In this document: piece after piece, positions 9,645 to 21,633 of the stretch
Layout of the letters: every line of letters begins with the position of its first letter
Position numbering within the stretch: the first letter of the stretch is position 1
Source of the DNA: Muscardinus avellanarius
Taxonomy: Eukaryota > Chordata > Mammalia > Rodentia > Gliridae
DNA length: 64,000 bases
Reading direction: 5' to 3'
Assembly: GCA_963383645.1 (NCBI GenBank)
Contig: OY726561.1
Location: forward strand, 25,648,826-25,712,825
Translations under genes and position numbers: made by a program
The notes under the pieces: generated by a model
What the model was told of the DNA's origin: nothing
The model's input: only the letters and a program-made list of their open reading frames with translations
Database searches by the model: none

Positions 9645-9845
9645 TTTAAGGCTCACTAAGCACTTTTAACACTTTGGATGTTTTGAATTATTTATTAACC
9701 CCAGAAATCTTAAATGAGAGATATTATTATTAATTATTATTATTATTATTATCATTATTATTTAACAAATGAGGAGATGTAGACACCTAGAAACTAGTAA
9801 ATTTTTCAACCCAGAGTAAATATGAGTTGAAATACTAGTATAGAC
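9645..9845 (-). mobile_element. MIR-like SINE remnant
   Basis: The plus strand follows the reverse complement of MIR as known from mammals: TAAGCACTTTTAACA, a TTATTAACCCCA block, then ACAAATGAGGAGATGTAGACACCTAG and a degraded AACCCAGAGT region. An ATT microsatellite has grown in the usual TATTATT core. Highly diverged, as expected for an ancient element. Confidence 0.55.
9722..9763. repeat. (ATT)n microsatellite
   Basis: Imperfect ATT repeats over about 42 bases inside the MIR-like remnant. Confidence 0.85.
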
Positions 9846-10739
9846 ACTATAGCACTTACTTACAGACACTATAATACCCTTATGTTTCCATCATATATGT
9901 TTTCATTCTATAAGAACATACATAACTTATTTACTTATAACCTAAATGTTATCTTGAATGACTTTCTGGAAAATACATATTTTATTATTAAGGTGCTTTT
10001 GTACATTTCTTTTGTTATCTTCAATTATACAATTCAGTATGAAATGTTTTGTCTATTGGGTGGAAATGTAGCTCCATAAGACAGGATCAAAATAGTCACA
10101 AAGCCTTAACAATAACAGTGACAAATGACTTAATATTACTAATGGCAGAGTAGAAATGGACACAGATAATGGAATGCCCAAATGTAAGCATAGACTACAT
10201 AAGAATCAGGTATTAATTCTAGTCAAACACAAGTATACACCTCATATATTATCAATTAATTTTTGTAGTAAACATAACTTGCCTAGTATGTGTTGATATG
10301 AGCTTCTTTAAGATTGCTTTGAATTAATTCAAGCTAACATTAGCTAGAGAAAAGGAGAGATTAAAAAGTTCATAAAAAAGAACAATATAGTTTTAATTGA
10401 GCACTATTTCAATATGAAATTACACTGCAATGTAGCTGCTAAATGTGGTGTGAAACTACACGAGGAAATAGAATTAAGATCAGTGCAAGCAGTGACCATG
10501 TCACATAGTTTTTGAAATATGACACATTTGCCTTGAAACTTTATTTTACAAACAAATAGAAAGGTATAAAGCATGCTGGTAAAAGACTCAGAAATAGCCT
10601 TCTGGAGAAAAGCATAAATTCAATTGCTCAAGACAGAAATGACTTTACTAAAAAATTGTAACATGTTAAATGCTTTTAAAAATATTCCCAGTCATTATCA
10701 TTTCTAGGCTTTACTGTGATTTCATAATGTGGGTTTTAT
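9846..10739. other. Unassigned AT-rich intergenic DNA
   Basis: No gene or repeat is recognised. The longest open frame, 65 codons, looks random. Confidence 0.45.
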
Positions 10740-10764
10740 TTCCACATGTTCAAAACTGGACTTT

Positions 10765-11005
10765 TTTTTCTATATTACTGATGATAGAACTAGAATTGAG
10801 AAAAGTGAGAATTTTTTTTAACCCAAACTCACTAATAACAAAAAATAGTAAAAATTATAGCAATAATAATTTATTTGTCACTAAATCACTAAATGCTGTG
10901 TGAGTCACTCTTTAAGTGCTTGGTATATTTTAGCAAATTACTTTCTAGCCATAATCCCCAGAGCAAGTCACTAATGAGTGATAGGGTCTAAACATCAAAT
11001 CATGT
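10765..11005 (-). mobile_element. Possible second MIR-like remnant
   Basis: The words GATGATAGAACTAGAATTGAG and TTTAAGTGCTTGGTATATTTTAGC, with AACCCAAACTCAC, resemble parts of an antisense MIR or L2-tail-like relic. The order is imperfect, so this is a weak call. Confidence 0.3.
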
Positions 11006-11972
11006 GCTTCAATGGTAAATATTATGGTCACTTACGTTGAATTAAAGATGAATATTTAGCCGGGTGAAAAGTAGGGTTCTAAGATTTATTTGCTCTTTAA
11101 TCAAGAGCATTTAATTTTTTCATATTTTAGTTTTTTTATATAAAGTATAGATGATGTCTGTAATAATGCTTTTGTAAAAATTATAAATCATGCCATAGAC
11201 CACTTTTCTCTCTTGATTATTCTGTCTGTTCTTCTTTAATATGGTATTTTTGACCTAAATCTATTAAGGTAGTATGTTTAAATTGTATTTTTATTTCACT
11301 GTGTTGGTCTAATAAATTATTATTTATGTCTTTGATCATAAGCCACAGTTATTTTTAATTTCCTTCAGATTATGGAACAGTTCACAGATTTTTATTGTTT
11401 TTTCTTTTAAAATTTACCTTATTCAAATATTGTTTACATATGTTTTATATGTAATGCAGAGATTTTGAATAAGGCCCAGTTTTTCTACTTATTTAATTTA
11501 ATAAGCCTTAGTTACCTGTTCCACTTATTTCATTTTAAAGAAGTGTCCATTACTTAAATGCCTAGTAGTAAGTCTACACAGTCACCTCCATCTTGCTTGA
11601 TGTCATCATCCCACTGATATTTGCTTCTCTAAGTTTCCTCCATTCCATTTTGGCCATGTTCCCCATTCCAGAGCCAAATCTTAGGCATCACCATGACTTC
11701 AAATTCAAGGTTACAGAAATTATTAGTCCAGATATTCTATTCTCCAATAATAATTTCCACTTCTGGCAGGCTGACAACTTACTCTCTTGACATCTATAGT
11801 TCAGACAATTTGTTGTTGAATTGAACCCTTCTTTCTCACTATAGAATTTATCCCTTTATCTAAAAGGTCTTTTTATAAAATTATCTCTATGTTCTAACAA
11901 ATTATTACTTTATTACTAATATTCTAAATATCATCATTCTTCCATTGGAGTCTCTTTTTTCAATTAATTAAT
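11006..11972. other. Unassigned intergenic DNA
   Basis: Mostly AT-rich. The part at 11540-11830 is less AT-rich and may be a fragment of an ancient repeat I cannot name. Confidence 0.4.
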
Positions 11973-12181
11973 TAATTTTGGTGCTGGGATTTGAAACCAG
12001 GGACATTTTTAACTCTGAATTGCACCCCCCAGCCCTATTTTATTTTATTTTATTTATAAAAAAAAGTCTCACTAAGTTGTATAGAGCCTCACCAAATTTC
12101 TGAGACTGGCTTTAAACCTGTGATTCTCCTATCTCATCCTCCCAAGTGCTAGAAATTGATATGTGTGCCACCAGGCTTGGA
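11973..12181 (-). mobile_element. B1-ID dimeric SINE, subfamily B
   Basis: The plus strand shows the reverse ID half (GGTGCTGGGATTTGAAACCA...CCCCCCAGCCC), an expanded TTTTA linker, and the reverse B1 half ending in GTGTGCCACCAGGCTTGG. Diverged. Confidence 0.88.
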
Positions 12182-13965
12182 TTCCTATTGGCTTCTAATG
12201 ATACTTAAAAATCTTGAACTATCACAAAGCATATACATTCCTCCGCAATATCTCAAGCTGTAGTTTATTATTAAATTATAAAACAAAATCAAATCTATAT
12301 TGTAACAGAATTGTCAACCATGACTTGATGATCAGTTGACAGAAAGGCAAGTAGGTGAGAAAGGAGCTACAATCGTTATAAAATGGCAGTGAGTTGCTTA
12401 TATAAATATTGGGAAAGCCTCTCACAAATTTTTTACTCTATTTCCAGAACATTTTAACATATATTCTTGTAAAACATAGCTTTGAACATGTTAATTTAAA
12501 TATGGCATATTTTAAATTTAATATGTTAATATAAAAATGAACCTCATTTCAGTACCTAATTTTTGTTATTCTAAAGATTTTGGATGAGTCACCTTGAAAG
12601 TTTTATGTGAAGCAAGATGGTTTGTTCATGAAGATGTGAGATTATCTCCTTTCTCACTATGATTTATCCTAATTATCCTTTAATTGGGTGTTTCAATAGG
12701 GTATCACAGGAATACATAATTCTAAAAACTTAAAACATTAAAGATTTCACTAATTACATTGTCCTTCAATACTTTTCAGAGAACTTTCTCTTTTATTTAA
12801 ACATCTTAAAGTATCTTAAAAAAAAACATAAAAACATGGTGTATCCTAGAAGACACACAATCATATACTTGTCAGAATGTAGGCTATATTCAACACAAGA
12901 ACTTCCAAAGCAATGCATGTATTTCCACAAGACAAAACCTTAAGTTGTCTCTTAGAATTTCTGTATTAATAAAGGGAGCTTATTTTATTTTTATTTTTCT
13001 CTTAATATTTTGAGTTAGAAAACAATATACTATATGGAAAAAGTATTGTTCATTTAGACACATCAATATTAGCATGAATCTCAGATCCATAATTTATTAG
13101 TGTTACAAAAAATTAGAGATCTATCCATCTATCTATAATATTATATATTATTTTATACAAGAGACCTTCAAATATAGAATTGGCAGTTTGACATTAGTGA
13201 TAGGAAACAAGTTCATTTTATATGGATTTGCCATGAGGTTGGGTCTCAAGGTAATACTTTGGGACTGTAGCTGCCTACCTCAATTCAGAAATGAGCTATA
13301 GGCTTTCCATCTGTACCCAGGGGCATTTGGAGGACCAACAATCTCTATGGCAGTTTATCTGCTTTCATTTCTTTATTATCCTTCACTAGATCAGTGGGTG
13401 GGTGCTCATTTCTAGATTCAGTCTGGGTCTAGAAGAAATTTGATGGCATGGAATCCTTGAGGACTATCCATGGCAGTAGGTGTGGTCAGCCTTACAGTGC
13501 AGATCAATGAAGCAGAGGAAGGCAGAGACCATTTCTCTTGGTAATTGACAAGTTTAAGGCACCTGGACCCCCACACAGCAGAGATTTCAAGGTTAAATTG
13601 GTCAAACTGAAAATGGGTGAGATGATACCTGAGTGGATAGTATAAAAAGTAACTTCTGCACAGCATTTTAAAAACAAATGCTGATCTAAAGAGGGTAATA
13701 ATAATATACAAATCTTATACAAGCCTGCTGTTGCTGCCTCCACATTGAAAGACTTTCAGAGGACATGCAAAGAGGCTGAAAAAATTAGTCATAGCCCAAA
13801 TATCTGGTGGATTCTAAATCTAAAAGTTCCTGAAAGAAGTCTCTATAGTGTAAATATCTTGATAAGAAGAAATTTATAGATTTTAGTACTATGTTTTGAT
13901 TTATTTTGCATTGTATTTCCCTCATTTTTGTTATTGCATATATTTATAAAACTTCATGGGGTTTT
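12182..13965. other. Unassigned intergenic DNA
   Basis: 12182-13180 is AT-rich with nothing recognised. 13180-13860 has more even base composition and two overlapping minus-strand open frames of 79 and 97 codons. No domain is recognisable, and the segment could be an old L1 3' UTR or LTR piece. Confidence 0.4.
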
Positions 13966-14148
13966 TTGGTACTGGGGGCTTTCTAATTTCCAGCTACACA
14001 GCCATCCCTATTTTTTATTCTTTATTTTTAAACCAGGTCTCACTGAGTTGCAGAGCCTCACTAAGTAGCTGAGGCTGTTTGCGAACCTCAATCTTTCTGT
14101 CTCAGCCTCCCAAATGCTGGGATTACAAGCTTGCATCACCATGCCCAG
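13966..14148 (-). mobile_element. B1-ID dimeric SINE, subfamily B
   Basis: The plus strand reads GGTACTGGGGGCT (ID end), the TTTTTATTCTTTATTTTTAA linker, CTCACTGAGTTGCAGAGCCT, then CTCAGCCTCCCAAATGCTGG and CATGCCCAG. The ID half is partly rearranged. Confidence 0.88.
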
Positions 14149-14185
14149 ATCTGTTATTTTCTTAATTTGTTAAGTAGATATATTA

Positions 14186-14188
<3 letters not shown>

Positions 14189-14239
<51 letters not shown>
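14189..14239. repeat. (TC)n microsatellite, about 25 units
   Basis: A perfect CT dinucleotide array. Confidence 0.98.
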
Positions 14240-14244
<5 letters not shown>

Positions 14245-15059
14245 ATATGCCCTTAGTCTATTTTGTCTTTCTTTTTTCCTTTATTTCTCTTCTTTTTGCT
14301 TCTTACCTTATTTTTAATTTTATACATAGTTTAAAATTAATTTGGCATTTTTTTATTGCTTACTTTTTCAACCTAATGTATATTGCTACCATTTTCTTCT
14401 CTTAAGGGAGAAAGCTTCAAATTAAGGGGGACATTTCAAATAGCGTTTTTTCTATATAGTATATAGTTTGCTTTCAAGATGTCTTTTAAGTGGTGTTTAT
14501 TATCTTGTCTCAAAGCAATGCTAAGAATTTAACATAGCACTTTGAAATGGAGTGGGTGCTTTGATATTGAGATATACCTCCAGCTTGGGATATATTTTAA
14601 AGACAAAGCAACTGAATTAAAAAGACACACAAATCAGTTGAACATTATCATTACTAAAAAATTCATAATTTCCAATAAAATTATGAGAAACAAAACAATA
14701 ATTTATAATTTTCCAATAACTGATATGAAAATGGAGGAAATGACAATGAATTAAAATCAGTTGTTCAAATTAGCAATTAACTTAGATAAAATAGGAAATA
14801 TATTATGAAAAGATGCAAGATATAATAGAGCATTTCAATAAAATGATACTTTGATAAAACAAAATAGAAATCTTGAAAGTAAAATCACAATAAGTCAAAT
14901 AAAAACTTCAATGAAGAGTCTTACAAGTGGACTTAGTCCAACAGTAGAAAAACATCAGGTTTTGAGTAAATGTTGGATGAACTAAACTATTCAGACAATA
15001 GTGCAGAAAAAAGGAAAAGCTATGAATAGCATATAGAAGAGTTCTGAGAAAATATTGAA
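14240..15059. other. AT-rich DNA, possibly decayed L1
   Basis: From about 14540 the A-rich sense-like composition resembles a decayed plus-strand L1 leading into the clearer ORF2 fragment downstream. No firm landmark was found. Confidence 0.35.
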
Positions 15060-15366
15060 GAACCAATGAAATACACTACATAAATAAAGCCTAAAAGAAA
15101 ACTGCATACTAATTTCAACAGATGTATAAAAGACCTTGACAAAATTCAACACTCCTTCATAATAATAAAAGAAAATTAAAGAAACTAAGGATAAACTAAA
15201 TGACTTACCTCAACACAATATATGCCATATATTACAAACCCAAAATTAACCTAACACTGAATAAAGAAGAAATGAAAGCATTTAGTTAAAAAAAATCAAT
15301 ACACAGACACAAACCCAATATTCCAAACTAATGTTGCTTGAAAAACTGAATGTCTATATGCAGGCC

Positions 15367-15405
15367 AAAACAAACAAACAAACAAACAAACAAACAAACA
15401 AAAAA
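15367..15405. repeat. (CAAA)n microsatellite
   Basis: About nine and a half CAAA units inside the L1 fragment. Confidence 0.95.
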
Positions 15406-15931
15406 CCCAAAACACTGCAAAACACTGCATCCCTGCACAAAAAATAAGCTCAAAAAATATCAAAATCATAGTTTTAGAACTTTTATAACTGTTAGAAAAA
15501 ACATAAAAAAAACACTTCAACTATAGGCACATCAATGATTTTTGGAACAGGACTTCTGTAGCTCAGAAAATAGTAGCAGGGATATATAAATGGAATGCTA
15601 TCAAATCTAGAAATTTCTGTCCAGAAAAAAATGTCTAATAGTGTAAAATGACAGCCTACAGAATGGGAAAGAATTTGCCATCTTCTTTTATGACAAAGAA
15701 TTAATTTCCAGAATATATAAAGAGCTAAAAACAATTATCACCAAAAAATAAATAAATTACCCTTCATCCATAAAACAGTGGAAGAAGTATAAATGATTAA
15801 TAATTTTATGAAAAAAAGTTCAAAATATTTTGCCACCAGGGAAATGCAAATGAAAGCTAACTTGAAATTCTTTTTCTCCTTAGAGGAAATGACTATCATT
15901 ATCAGAAATACCAATACTTGTAAATACTGGT

Positions 15932-16149
15932 TTGCTGGGCATGGTGACACATTCTTGTGATTCCAGCATTTGGGAAGCTGAGACAAGAGGAATGCAGATT
16001 CTTGGACAGCCTCAGCTACTTAGTGAGGCCTTCCACAACTGAGTGATATTCTGTTTCAAGATAAATTATAAAAAGTAGGGCTGGTGGTGTAGCTCAGAGA
16101 TAGAATGCCTCAGAGTTCAATACCCAGTACCGAAAAAGAAAAAAAGAAA
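15932..16149 (+). mobile_element. B1-ID dimeric SINE (subfamily B) nested in L1
   Basis: It starts TTTGCTGGGCATGGTGACAC, carries both halves, and ends in GTACCG plus an A-rich tail. The duplication AAATACTGGT / AAATGCTGGT (15922-15931 and 16150-16159) is L1 sequence, so the SINE is younger than the L1 around it. Confidence 0.93.
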
Positions 16150-16435
16150 AAATGCTGGTAAGGACTTTGGGGCAAAGGAACACATGTATTGTTGTGAGAA
16201 TATAAATTGGTAGAGACACTAATTTAAACCATCAAAATCTCAAATAGAATTATATATGATCCAGCTATACCATTCCTTATTATTAATTCCAAAGAATTAA
16301 ATTTAGCATAATTTAGAGATACATGCATCTCCATGTTTATCACAGTACAATTCACAATAGACAAATTATAGAATTAACCTTAGTATCTCTCAATAAATGA
16401 ATGACTAAAGAAAATGTGTATAATAGATGTCTTGT

Positions 16436-16612
16436 CCTGGCGAAACATGTGTGTAATCCTAGTACTTGGAGGCTAAAACAAGAGAACTTCAGATTCTATA
16501 CCAGCACACAGTAATTTAGCAAAAGCCTGATGTTTTAAAATAATAAATAAAAAGGAGCATAAGGTATAGCTCAGTGGTAAAACAACTCTAGTTTCAATCT
16601 TAAGTACCACTG
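16436..16612 (+). mobile_element. B1-ID dimeric SINE, diverged
   Basis: Degraded B1 half (GTGTGTAATCCTAGTACTTGGAGGCT...) with an internal deletion, A-rich linker, and ID half TAGCTCAGTGGTAAAACAAC...TTAAGTACC. It sits at the 3' edge of the L1 remnant. Confidence 0.8.
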
Positions 16613-17204
16613 GAAATATGCATATATACACAAAAATATGCATATATACACAATGCAGTTTGAGGAGAATTATGTCTCATAATGCATTATAAAGCTCTAT
16701 TGAAAAAGAAAAAGAACCCAGTGTAAATTAGTATAAATCTAGATCGTAAATGGTCAAGGAAGAGAAAGAATTATGATTCTAAGTATGACTCATTCTCCAA
16801 TATATCTAATGATTATTATGAAAGAAAGCAGACAGAATCCTGTATAAAAAAAAAAAAAGAGTTGCTGCAAGTTATTCTACCATCTAAGGAGTTCTGTGAA
16901 GATGGCTAAGTATTTTAAGTTTTGTAGGGACTATCATTTTAAAAATGATCCTTGGATAGAGTATAGCAGGTGAGTATGCCAAGGGGTGAGTGAAAGGAAA
17001 GCAAATTTAAGGAGCTAGAATGTTTTCAGTCCAGCAGGTTACTCAAGTAACAAAATATCTGGGAAGAAGATGATAAAGGACTCTGGGAATCCATGCAGAT
17101 GAGTGTGTAATTTTGTAATTAGGGGTTACATTAAACCTGCTTTTTTATCTTTCTATGAATACTTGCTCTATATGTTGCAAGTCAATGTAAAAGAGCAAAA
17201 ATGG
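16613..17204. other. Unassigned DNA with a small tandem duplication
   Basis: About 16615-16653 holds two copies of an 18-19 base TATGCATATATACACAAA-type unit. The rest (16654-17204) is not recognised. Confidence 0.45.
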
Positions 17205-17868
17205 TGGAATTTCAAATTAGTGCACCCACTTTGGAAAACAGTACGGAGGATCCTCAAAAGAATGGGAATGAAGTTATCATACGATCCAGCAATAGCACTC
17301 CTGGGTATCTACCCAAAAGAAAGGAAACCAAACTACTAAACTAATGCATGCATATCTGTGTTCATAGCTGCACAGTTCACCATTGCCAGACTATGGAACC
17401 AACCAAGATGTCCTCAACAGATGAATGGATTACAAAATATACATAATGAAATTTTACTCAGCCATAAAAAAATCACGATTACTTCATTTACATGGAAATG
17501 AATGGAACTGGAAGACATTATGCTAAGTGAGATTAGTCAGTCACAAAAAAATAAGAAATCAGATGTTCTAATATGCAAAACCTAGGGAGAAAATAAGTCA
17601 TAGGAGGAACTCTAGATGAAGAATATTATACAGATGTGCAAATAAGGCAACCTAACTGAGGGGATGGAAGGGGGGAGAGGAAAAATCTCTAATGCACATG
17701 ATGTACTTTAACACAAACATATCAATATCATTCACTAAGCCAAACCTGAGAAGGAGGGAGAGGGAGGGAACTGGGTAAGAGCTAATCGAGTGATATGTGC
17801 ATGTATGTTTCCACCATCTTGCATCCCATTAAGATGTATAAATACAATGCACCAAAAAAAAAAAAAAA
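17205..17868 (+). mobile_element. L1 3' end: last ORF2 codons, 3' UTR and poly(A)
   Basis: One frame reads HPLWKTVRRILKRMG, then LSYDPAIALLGIYP, the conserved C-terminal part of L1 ORF2p, followed by AACAGATGAATGG, TGCTAAGTGAGATTAGTCAG, the G-rich 3' UTR and a 16-A tail (17853-17868). The ORF2 frame breaks at KERKPNY before the usual end. It is among the best-preserved L1 tails here and serves as the internal reference for others. It is 5' truncated. Confidence 0.92.
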
Positions 17869-17879
17869 AGACTAAAAAC

Positions 17880-17950
17880 GAGGGCTGATGGTGTAGCTCG
17901 GAGGTATAATGCCCCTGGATTCCATCTCTAATATCTCAAAAAAAAAAAAT
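17880..17950 (+). mobile_element. ID-type monomer (tRNA-derived SINE half)
   Basis: AGGGCTGATGGTGTAGCTCG, then TATAATGCCCCTGGATTCCATC and an A tail: the right monomer only, without the B1 half. It may be a stand-alone ID insertion or a truncated dimer. Confidence 0.8.
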
Positions 17951-19469
17951 AATGCAATTCAACCAGTTAGGAAGGGACTCATCTAAATTATATGGTGATG
18001 ATGATTTTCCCCAAAATTGGGAAAAGTGAACAGATTGCAGAAATGTTTAGAAGCAAGAATCCAGAAGAATTGGTAATTGATTAAAGGGAGATAGAGATTT
18101 CAATATCAGCTAACTGGATGGAGAAGGGTGTTGTACACTACTCACTTGATTTTCTTATCAGTCTGTCTCACGTGCACATTACTAGTTCCTATAAATGCTT
18201 CTTTCATATAATTTTTACAAATACTTTAAAATCCACCACCAGAACACACACAGAAAGAAAATACAAACTTAAAATAAATGAAACAAAGGAAAAGAAATCG
18301 AAGTGCATCATTTTTCTTCTCACAGCACGAAGCTCTGATCACTGTGCTCTGTAGAATGGGTGTACCCAGAATTACATCGTGATAATTTCTTAGCCTTAAA
18401 GATCAATATCTCATTATATGCCAGCAATCATGTATCTATCCAACTTTTTTTTCTCCTTTCTGGCATTTTATCTGTAACTGCCTGATAATTTCATCGGTAT
18501 TTCCAAGCTTCTCTCTTTCTCTCCCTTTTCATCTATTTGGTGCTAGTTGATACCAATTTGTTTTCTATCTAGCCTGACATGTGGGCCGTCCCTTCCAATA
18601 GCGTTTGCCTTTTTAAGGTGCCGGAGTGACAGCCATATGGCTACCTCAGAAATCTTTCCTTACCTCTGCTGCAGATAACTTATTTATTTATTATTACACA
18701 AAGTTTAAAAAAACTCACCAGCGGCCAGCACAATAATCAGGTTTAAGTGCTTTTGCTATGTGAAAAAAAAAAAAAGACTACTGTCTGTCTGTATAAATAA
18801 AATCAGCATATCTTCAATTATCATGGATTACAAAGGTGTTGAGAAAGTCAGAGAAATTTTTCCTCTGAAAATATTGTTTCAAATATATAACTTAGAATTT
18901 AATATATGGTTGCATTTCCTAAACTAATGTAGAGCCCTCTTTCAAAAGTGTGGACAATAGCTGTTTGTAGAGCTTTCTCAGTCCTTTACTCCATAACCTT
19001 CAATATGTAAAGAAATAAAATATTTCCTAAATTATAGTTAGTGATTGAAAAGAACCTAGTAAAAAAGACTTTTTATTTGTAGTATAGTATAGTTTCCAAG
19101 AAAGATATGTAGATATTTATACCACTAATAATTTTTATACTTAATTGTGTTTATATTATAGGTAGAAAATATACAGAATGTAGATCCAATTCTATATATG
19201 CTTTACATTTGGGGACAAGTTAATACAGTAACAGATTTAAATATCTGTCATAGACATAGCGTAATTTCACAGCCTTGCAGATTATGTAGTTTTAAAAATT
19301 CTGGTTAAAGAAAAATAAAAGTAGACAAACACAGGTGAGATAATAATGTTAACTTAGTTCCTAAAATTTTGCAAGAAAATAAAGCAAAAGCTCATATAGT
19401 TTTAATATATTTAGTATTTTTAAACTTGATAGATTACTTTTCCATTACTTAAAATATACAGCAAGATTG
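17951..19469. other. Unassigned DNA including a repeat-poor block
   Basis: Mostly AT-rich. The block at about 18540-18770 is more complex, contains CpGs, and resembles no repeat I know; it is discussed as a candidate conserved element. Confidence 0.45.
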
Positions 19470-19481
19470 ACACATTCTTTC

Positions 19482-19678
19482 CTTTTTTTTTTTTTTTTTT
19501 GTGGTGCTGGGGATGAAATCCAGGGCCTTCTACCTCTGGTCTGCACTCAGACCTATTTTATATTTTATTTGGAAACAGGGTCTCACTAAGTAGCTGAGGC
19601 TGGCTTCGAACCTGTGCAATCCCCCTGTTTCAGCTTCCCAAGCGCAGGAATTACAAGCATGCCCCACCACGCCTGACA
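19482..19678 (-). mobile_element. B1-ID SINE, intermediate between subfamilies B and A
   Basis: On the minus strand the B1 half reads CAGCCTCAGCTACTTAGTGAGACCCTG, that is, with only one of the two GTGAG blocks of subfamily B, but without the CTGGCTTAAG of subfamily A. The ID half has the AGAAGG of subfamily A but keeps a full TGGATTTCATCCCCAGCACC. Duplication ACACATTCTTTC / ACAAATTCTTTC (19470-19481 and 19679-19690). Confidence 0.92.
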
Positions 19679-19690
19679 ACAAATTCTTTC

Positions 19691-20315
19691 TCATTGTGTT
19701 TAATGTTCCCCTAGAACTTAGAGATGTGTCTTTATGGTAAACTTTAAGGAAAAAAAATCATAATCAAAATTTTAAATTTTTTATATTTTAAAATACATGT
19801 ACTCATATAAGCATTCATCTATATAATATAACAGAGGAGAAAAAAACAATAATTTTAAATAAATGTATTTAGTTTTATGGAAATATATTTTAAATTAGCT
19901 CAAATAGTACAAATATTCAGCATTCCTTTCATAATAAGGTAAGAATTGAAAATATATCAAATAAAGTAGTATTAGCACTCCTGTGGCACTTTCTATAACC
20001 GAAATATACAATACTCTGGGGTTTACACCACCATTTGCTTTAATTTGATCAGTCTAATTAAATCAAACAGTGTTATAATTCTCAAGAGAGGAATTGCTCT
20101 GCTTAGGATAACTCCATTAGAAATACTTGAAATATGACTATTTTTATAGTGTATGTTAAAAGCTGGCTAAAAATGGAGTGCAATAAAAAAGTGAAAGTTC
20201 TAAGGAGCTTTAGAAATGCTATAATTTGAGATTTTGCTAATCAGAAAAATAATAAGAAAATCAGCCAGGTAAACAGCCATAATATTAGATAATAAACATT
20301 ATATTAGAAAGCCAC
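19691..20315. other. Unassigned AT-rich intergenic DNA
   Basis: Nothing recognisable is seen. Confidence 0.45.
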
Positions 20316-20504
20316 GGCCAGCAGTGGTGGTGCATTCTTATAATCCCAGTACCAGGAAGGACGAGAAAGGAGGATTGAGAGCTCTCAACTGGGCTCATTA
20401 ACATGGCAGGACCATATGCAGCTTAGGCCTTGTGTCAAAAAGTAAAAAGGACTGGGAACGTAGCACAGAGGTAGAATGCCACTGGGTTCATTCCTCAGTG
20501 TAAC

Positions 20505-20505
<1 letters not shown>
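20316..20505 (+). mobile_element. B1-ID dimeric SINE, diverged
   Basis: GGCCAGCAGTGGTGGTGCAT, TATAATCCCAGTACC, a shortened middle, then GGACTGGGAACGTAGCACAG and the ID end. The tail became a CA microsatellite plus A run. Confidence 0.82.
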
Positions 20506-20540
<35 letters not shown>

Positions 20541-20551
20541 AAAAAAAAAAA
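20506..20551. repeat. (CA)n followed by (A)n SINE tail
   Basis: About 15 CA units then 16 A, replacing the usual A-rich tail of the preceding SINE. Confidence 0.93.
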
Positions 20552-21425
20552 CAACAGAAAAATAGACACATAAAGTGTTGTTATGTAGATTAAAATAAAA
20601 ACGTTGATTTGCATGGAACATATTTTCTTTGGAATGATATTAAATGTTTTGAAACACATTAGGATCCTATTATTTATATATATTCTTAATTTCTCCTCGG
20701 TGCTTTCAATTGAGCCTTCAATCACTTTGTGTAGATTTACTGAACATCTGATATTTGCTTATTACTGGGTTAAATGCTTAACATTTATTAAATAGGCATT
20801 TATTCCTTTTGACACTTTTATAAGTTTTGTAAGTTGACTACTACCCTAAATTGATAACAGGTTCTGTCTGCAAGTGTAACTTGAAAGAAAGACCAAGTTG
20901 AGTATAAAGTAGTTGACATTAGGTCTGTTCCAAGAATAATATAGAGTTACTCAGAGCTAAAGATTATGAAGATTTGTTCATTTATTTTAACTTAAATGGC
21001 AGTAGTTAAGAGCAGATAAATTGTCACTATTTTGTTTAAGGCTTAAATTTGAAATATTTAAATGTTTGGGTTTTAACTCACTTGAATAAAAGATTGCATC
21101 AAAATATCATCCTTAGTATCTCAGCTATTTCTTTAAAGGGATTTTGACTCCTTTAATGGAAAAATGATAATAGAACATAAGATCTGGACACTTATTATGT
21201 TCATTGCCTCTGGGATACCTTTACACAAAATTTCTTTCATCTGACAGAGAAAGAGGATATATCAATCTACTCTTAGCTGTTCCTATACATATCCCAATAA
21301 ATACAATTATGATCATGTAGATTGAGCTCTATACAAATTCCCAGTGATGATGCCACATTATCTCTATTACTTCGTGAATCATTCTAACCTCTTCCCTTTG
21401 CTTGTTTGTAAATGTCTCTTGTGAG
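20552..21425. other. Unassigned AT-rich intergenic DNA
   Basis: Nothing recognisable is seen. Confidence 0.45.
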
Positions 21426-21431
21426 AAATGT

Positions 21432-21627
21432 TTTTGTTTGTTTGTTTGTTTTTGGTGGTATTGGGGTTCCTGGACGCCCTTCGACCTCCGGGCTACACTC
21501 CCAGACCTATTTTATAGTTTTGAAACAGGGTCTCTTACACCAGCGAGCCTGGCTTCGAACCTGCGTGATCCTCCTGTCTCCGCCTCCCAAGCGAGGGGAT
21601 TACAAGCGTGTGCCACCACGCCTGGCA
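21432..21627 (-). mobile_element. B1-ID dimeric SINE, subfamily A
   Basis: The minus strand reads GCCAGGCGTGGTGGCACACG, a B box GGTTCGAAGCC, the shortened CAGGCTCGCTGGTGTAAGAG, and a right end GGAACCCCAATACCACC followed by an (AAAC)n tail. A short repeat AAATGT is present on both sides (21426-21431 and 21628-21633); too short to be sure. Confidence 0.93.
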
Positions 21628-21633
21628 AAATGT

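Larger units (their letters stand above)
15060..16430 (+). mobile_element. Decayed L1 ORF2 fragment, interrupted by a SINE
   Basis: 15100-15300 resembles the L1 reverse-transcriptase stretch around the F-D-K-I-Q-H motif (CTTGACAAAATTCAACACTCC) and the following block. 15530-15920 resembles later ORF2 sequence (CAGAATGGGAAAGAATTTGCC, AATGCAAATGAAAGCTAAC), and after the SINE it resumes with AATGCTGGTAAGGACTTTGG through GATACATGCATCTCC. Many stops and indels leave no usable frame. It lost the ordered ORF2 middle between 15300 and 15420. Confidence 0.75.

Noticed and set aside
17879..17950. tRNA gene suggested by A-box and B-box-like words
   Set aside because: The sequence is an ID SINE monomer with poly(A) tail. 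It cannot form a full tRNA cloverleaf, and the same applies to other ID halves in the window.
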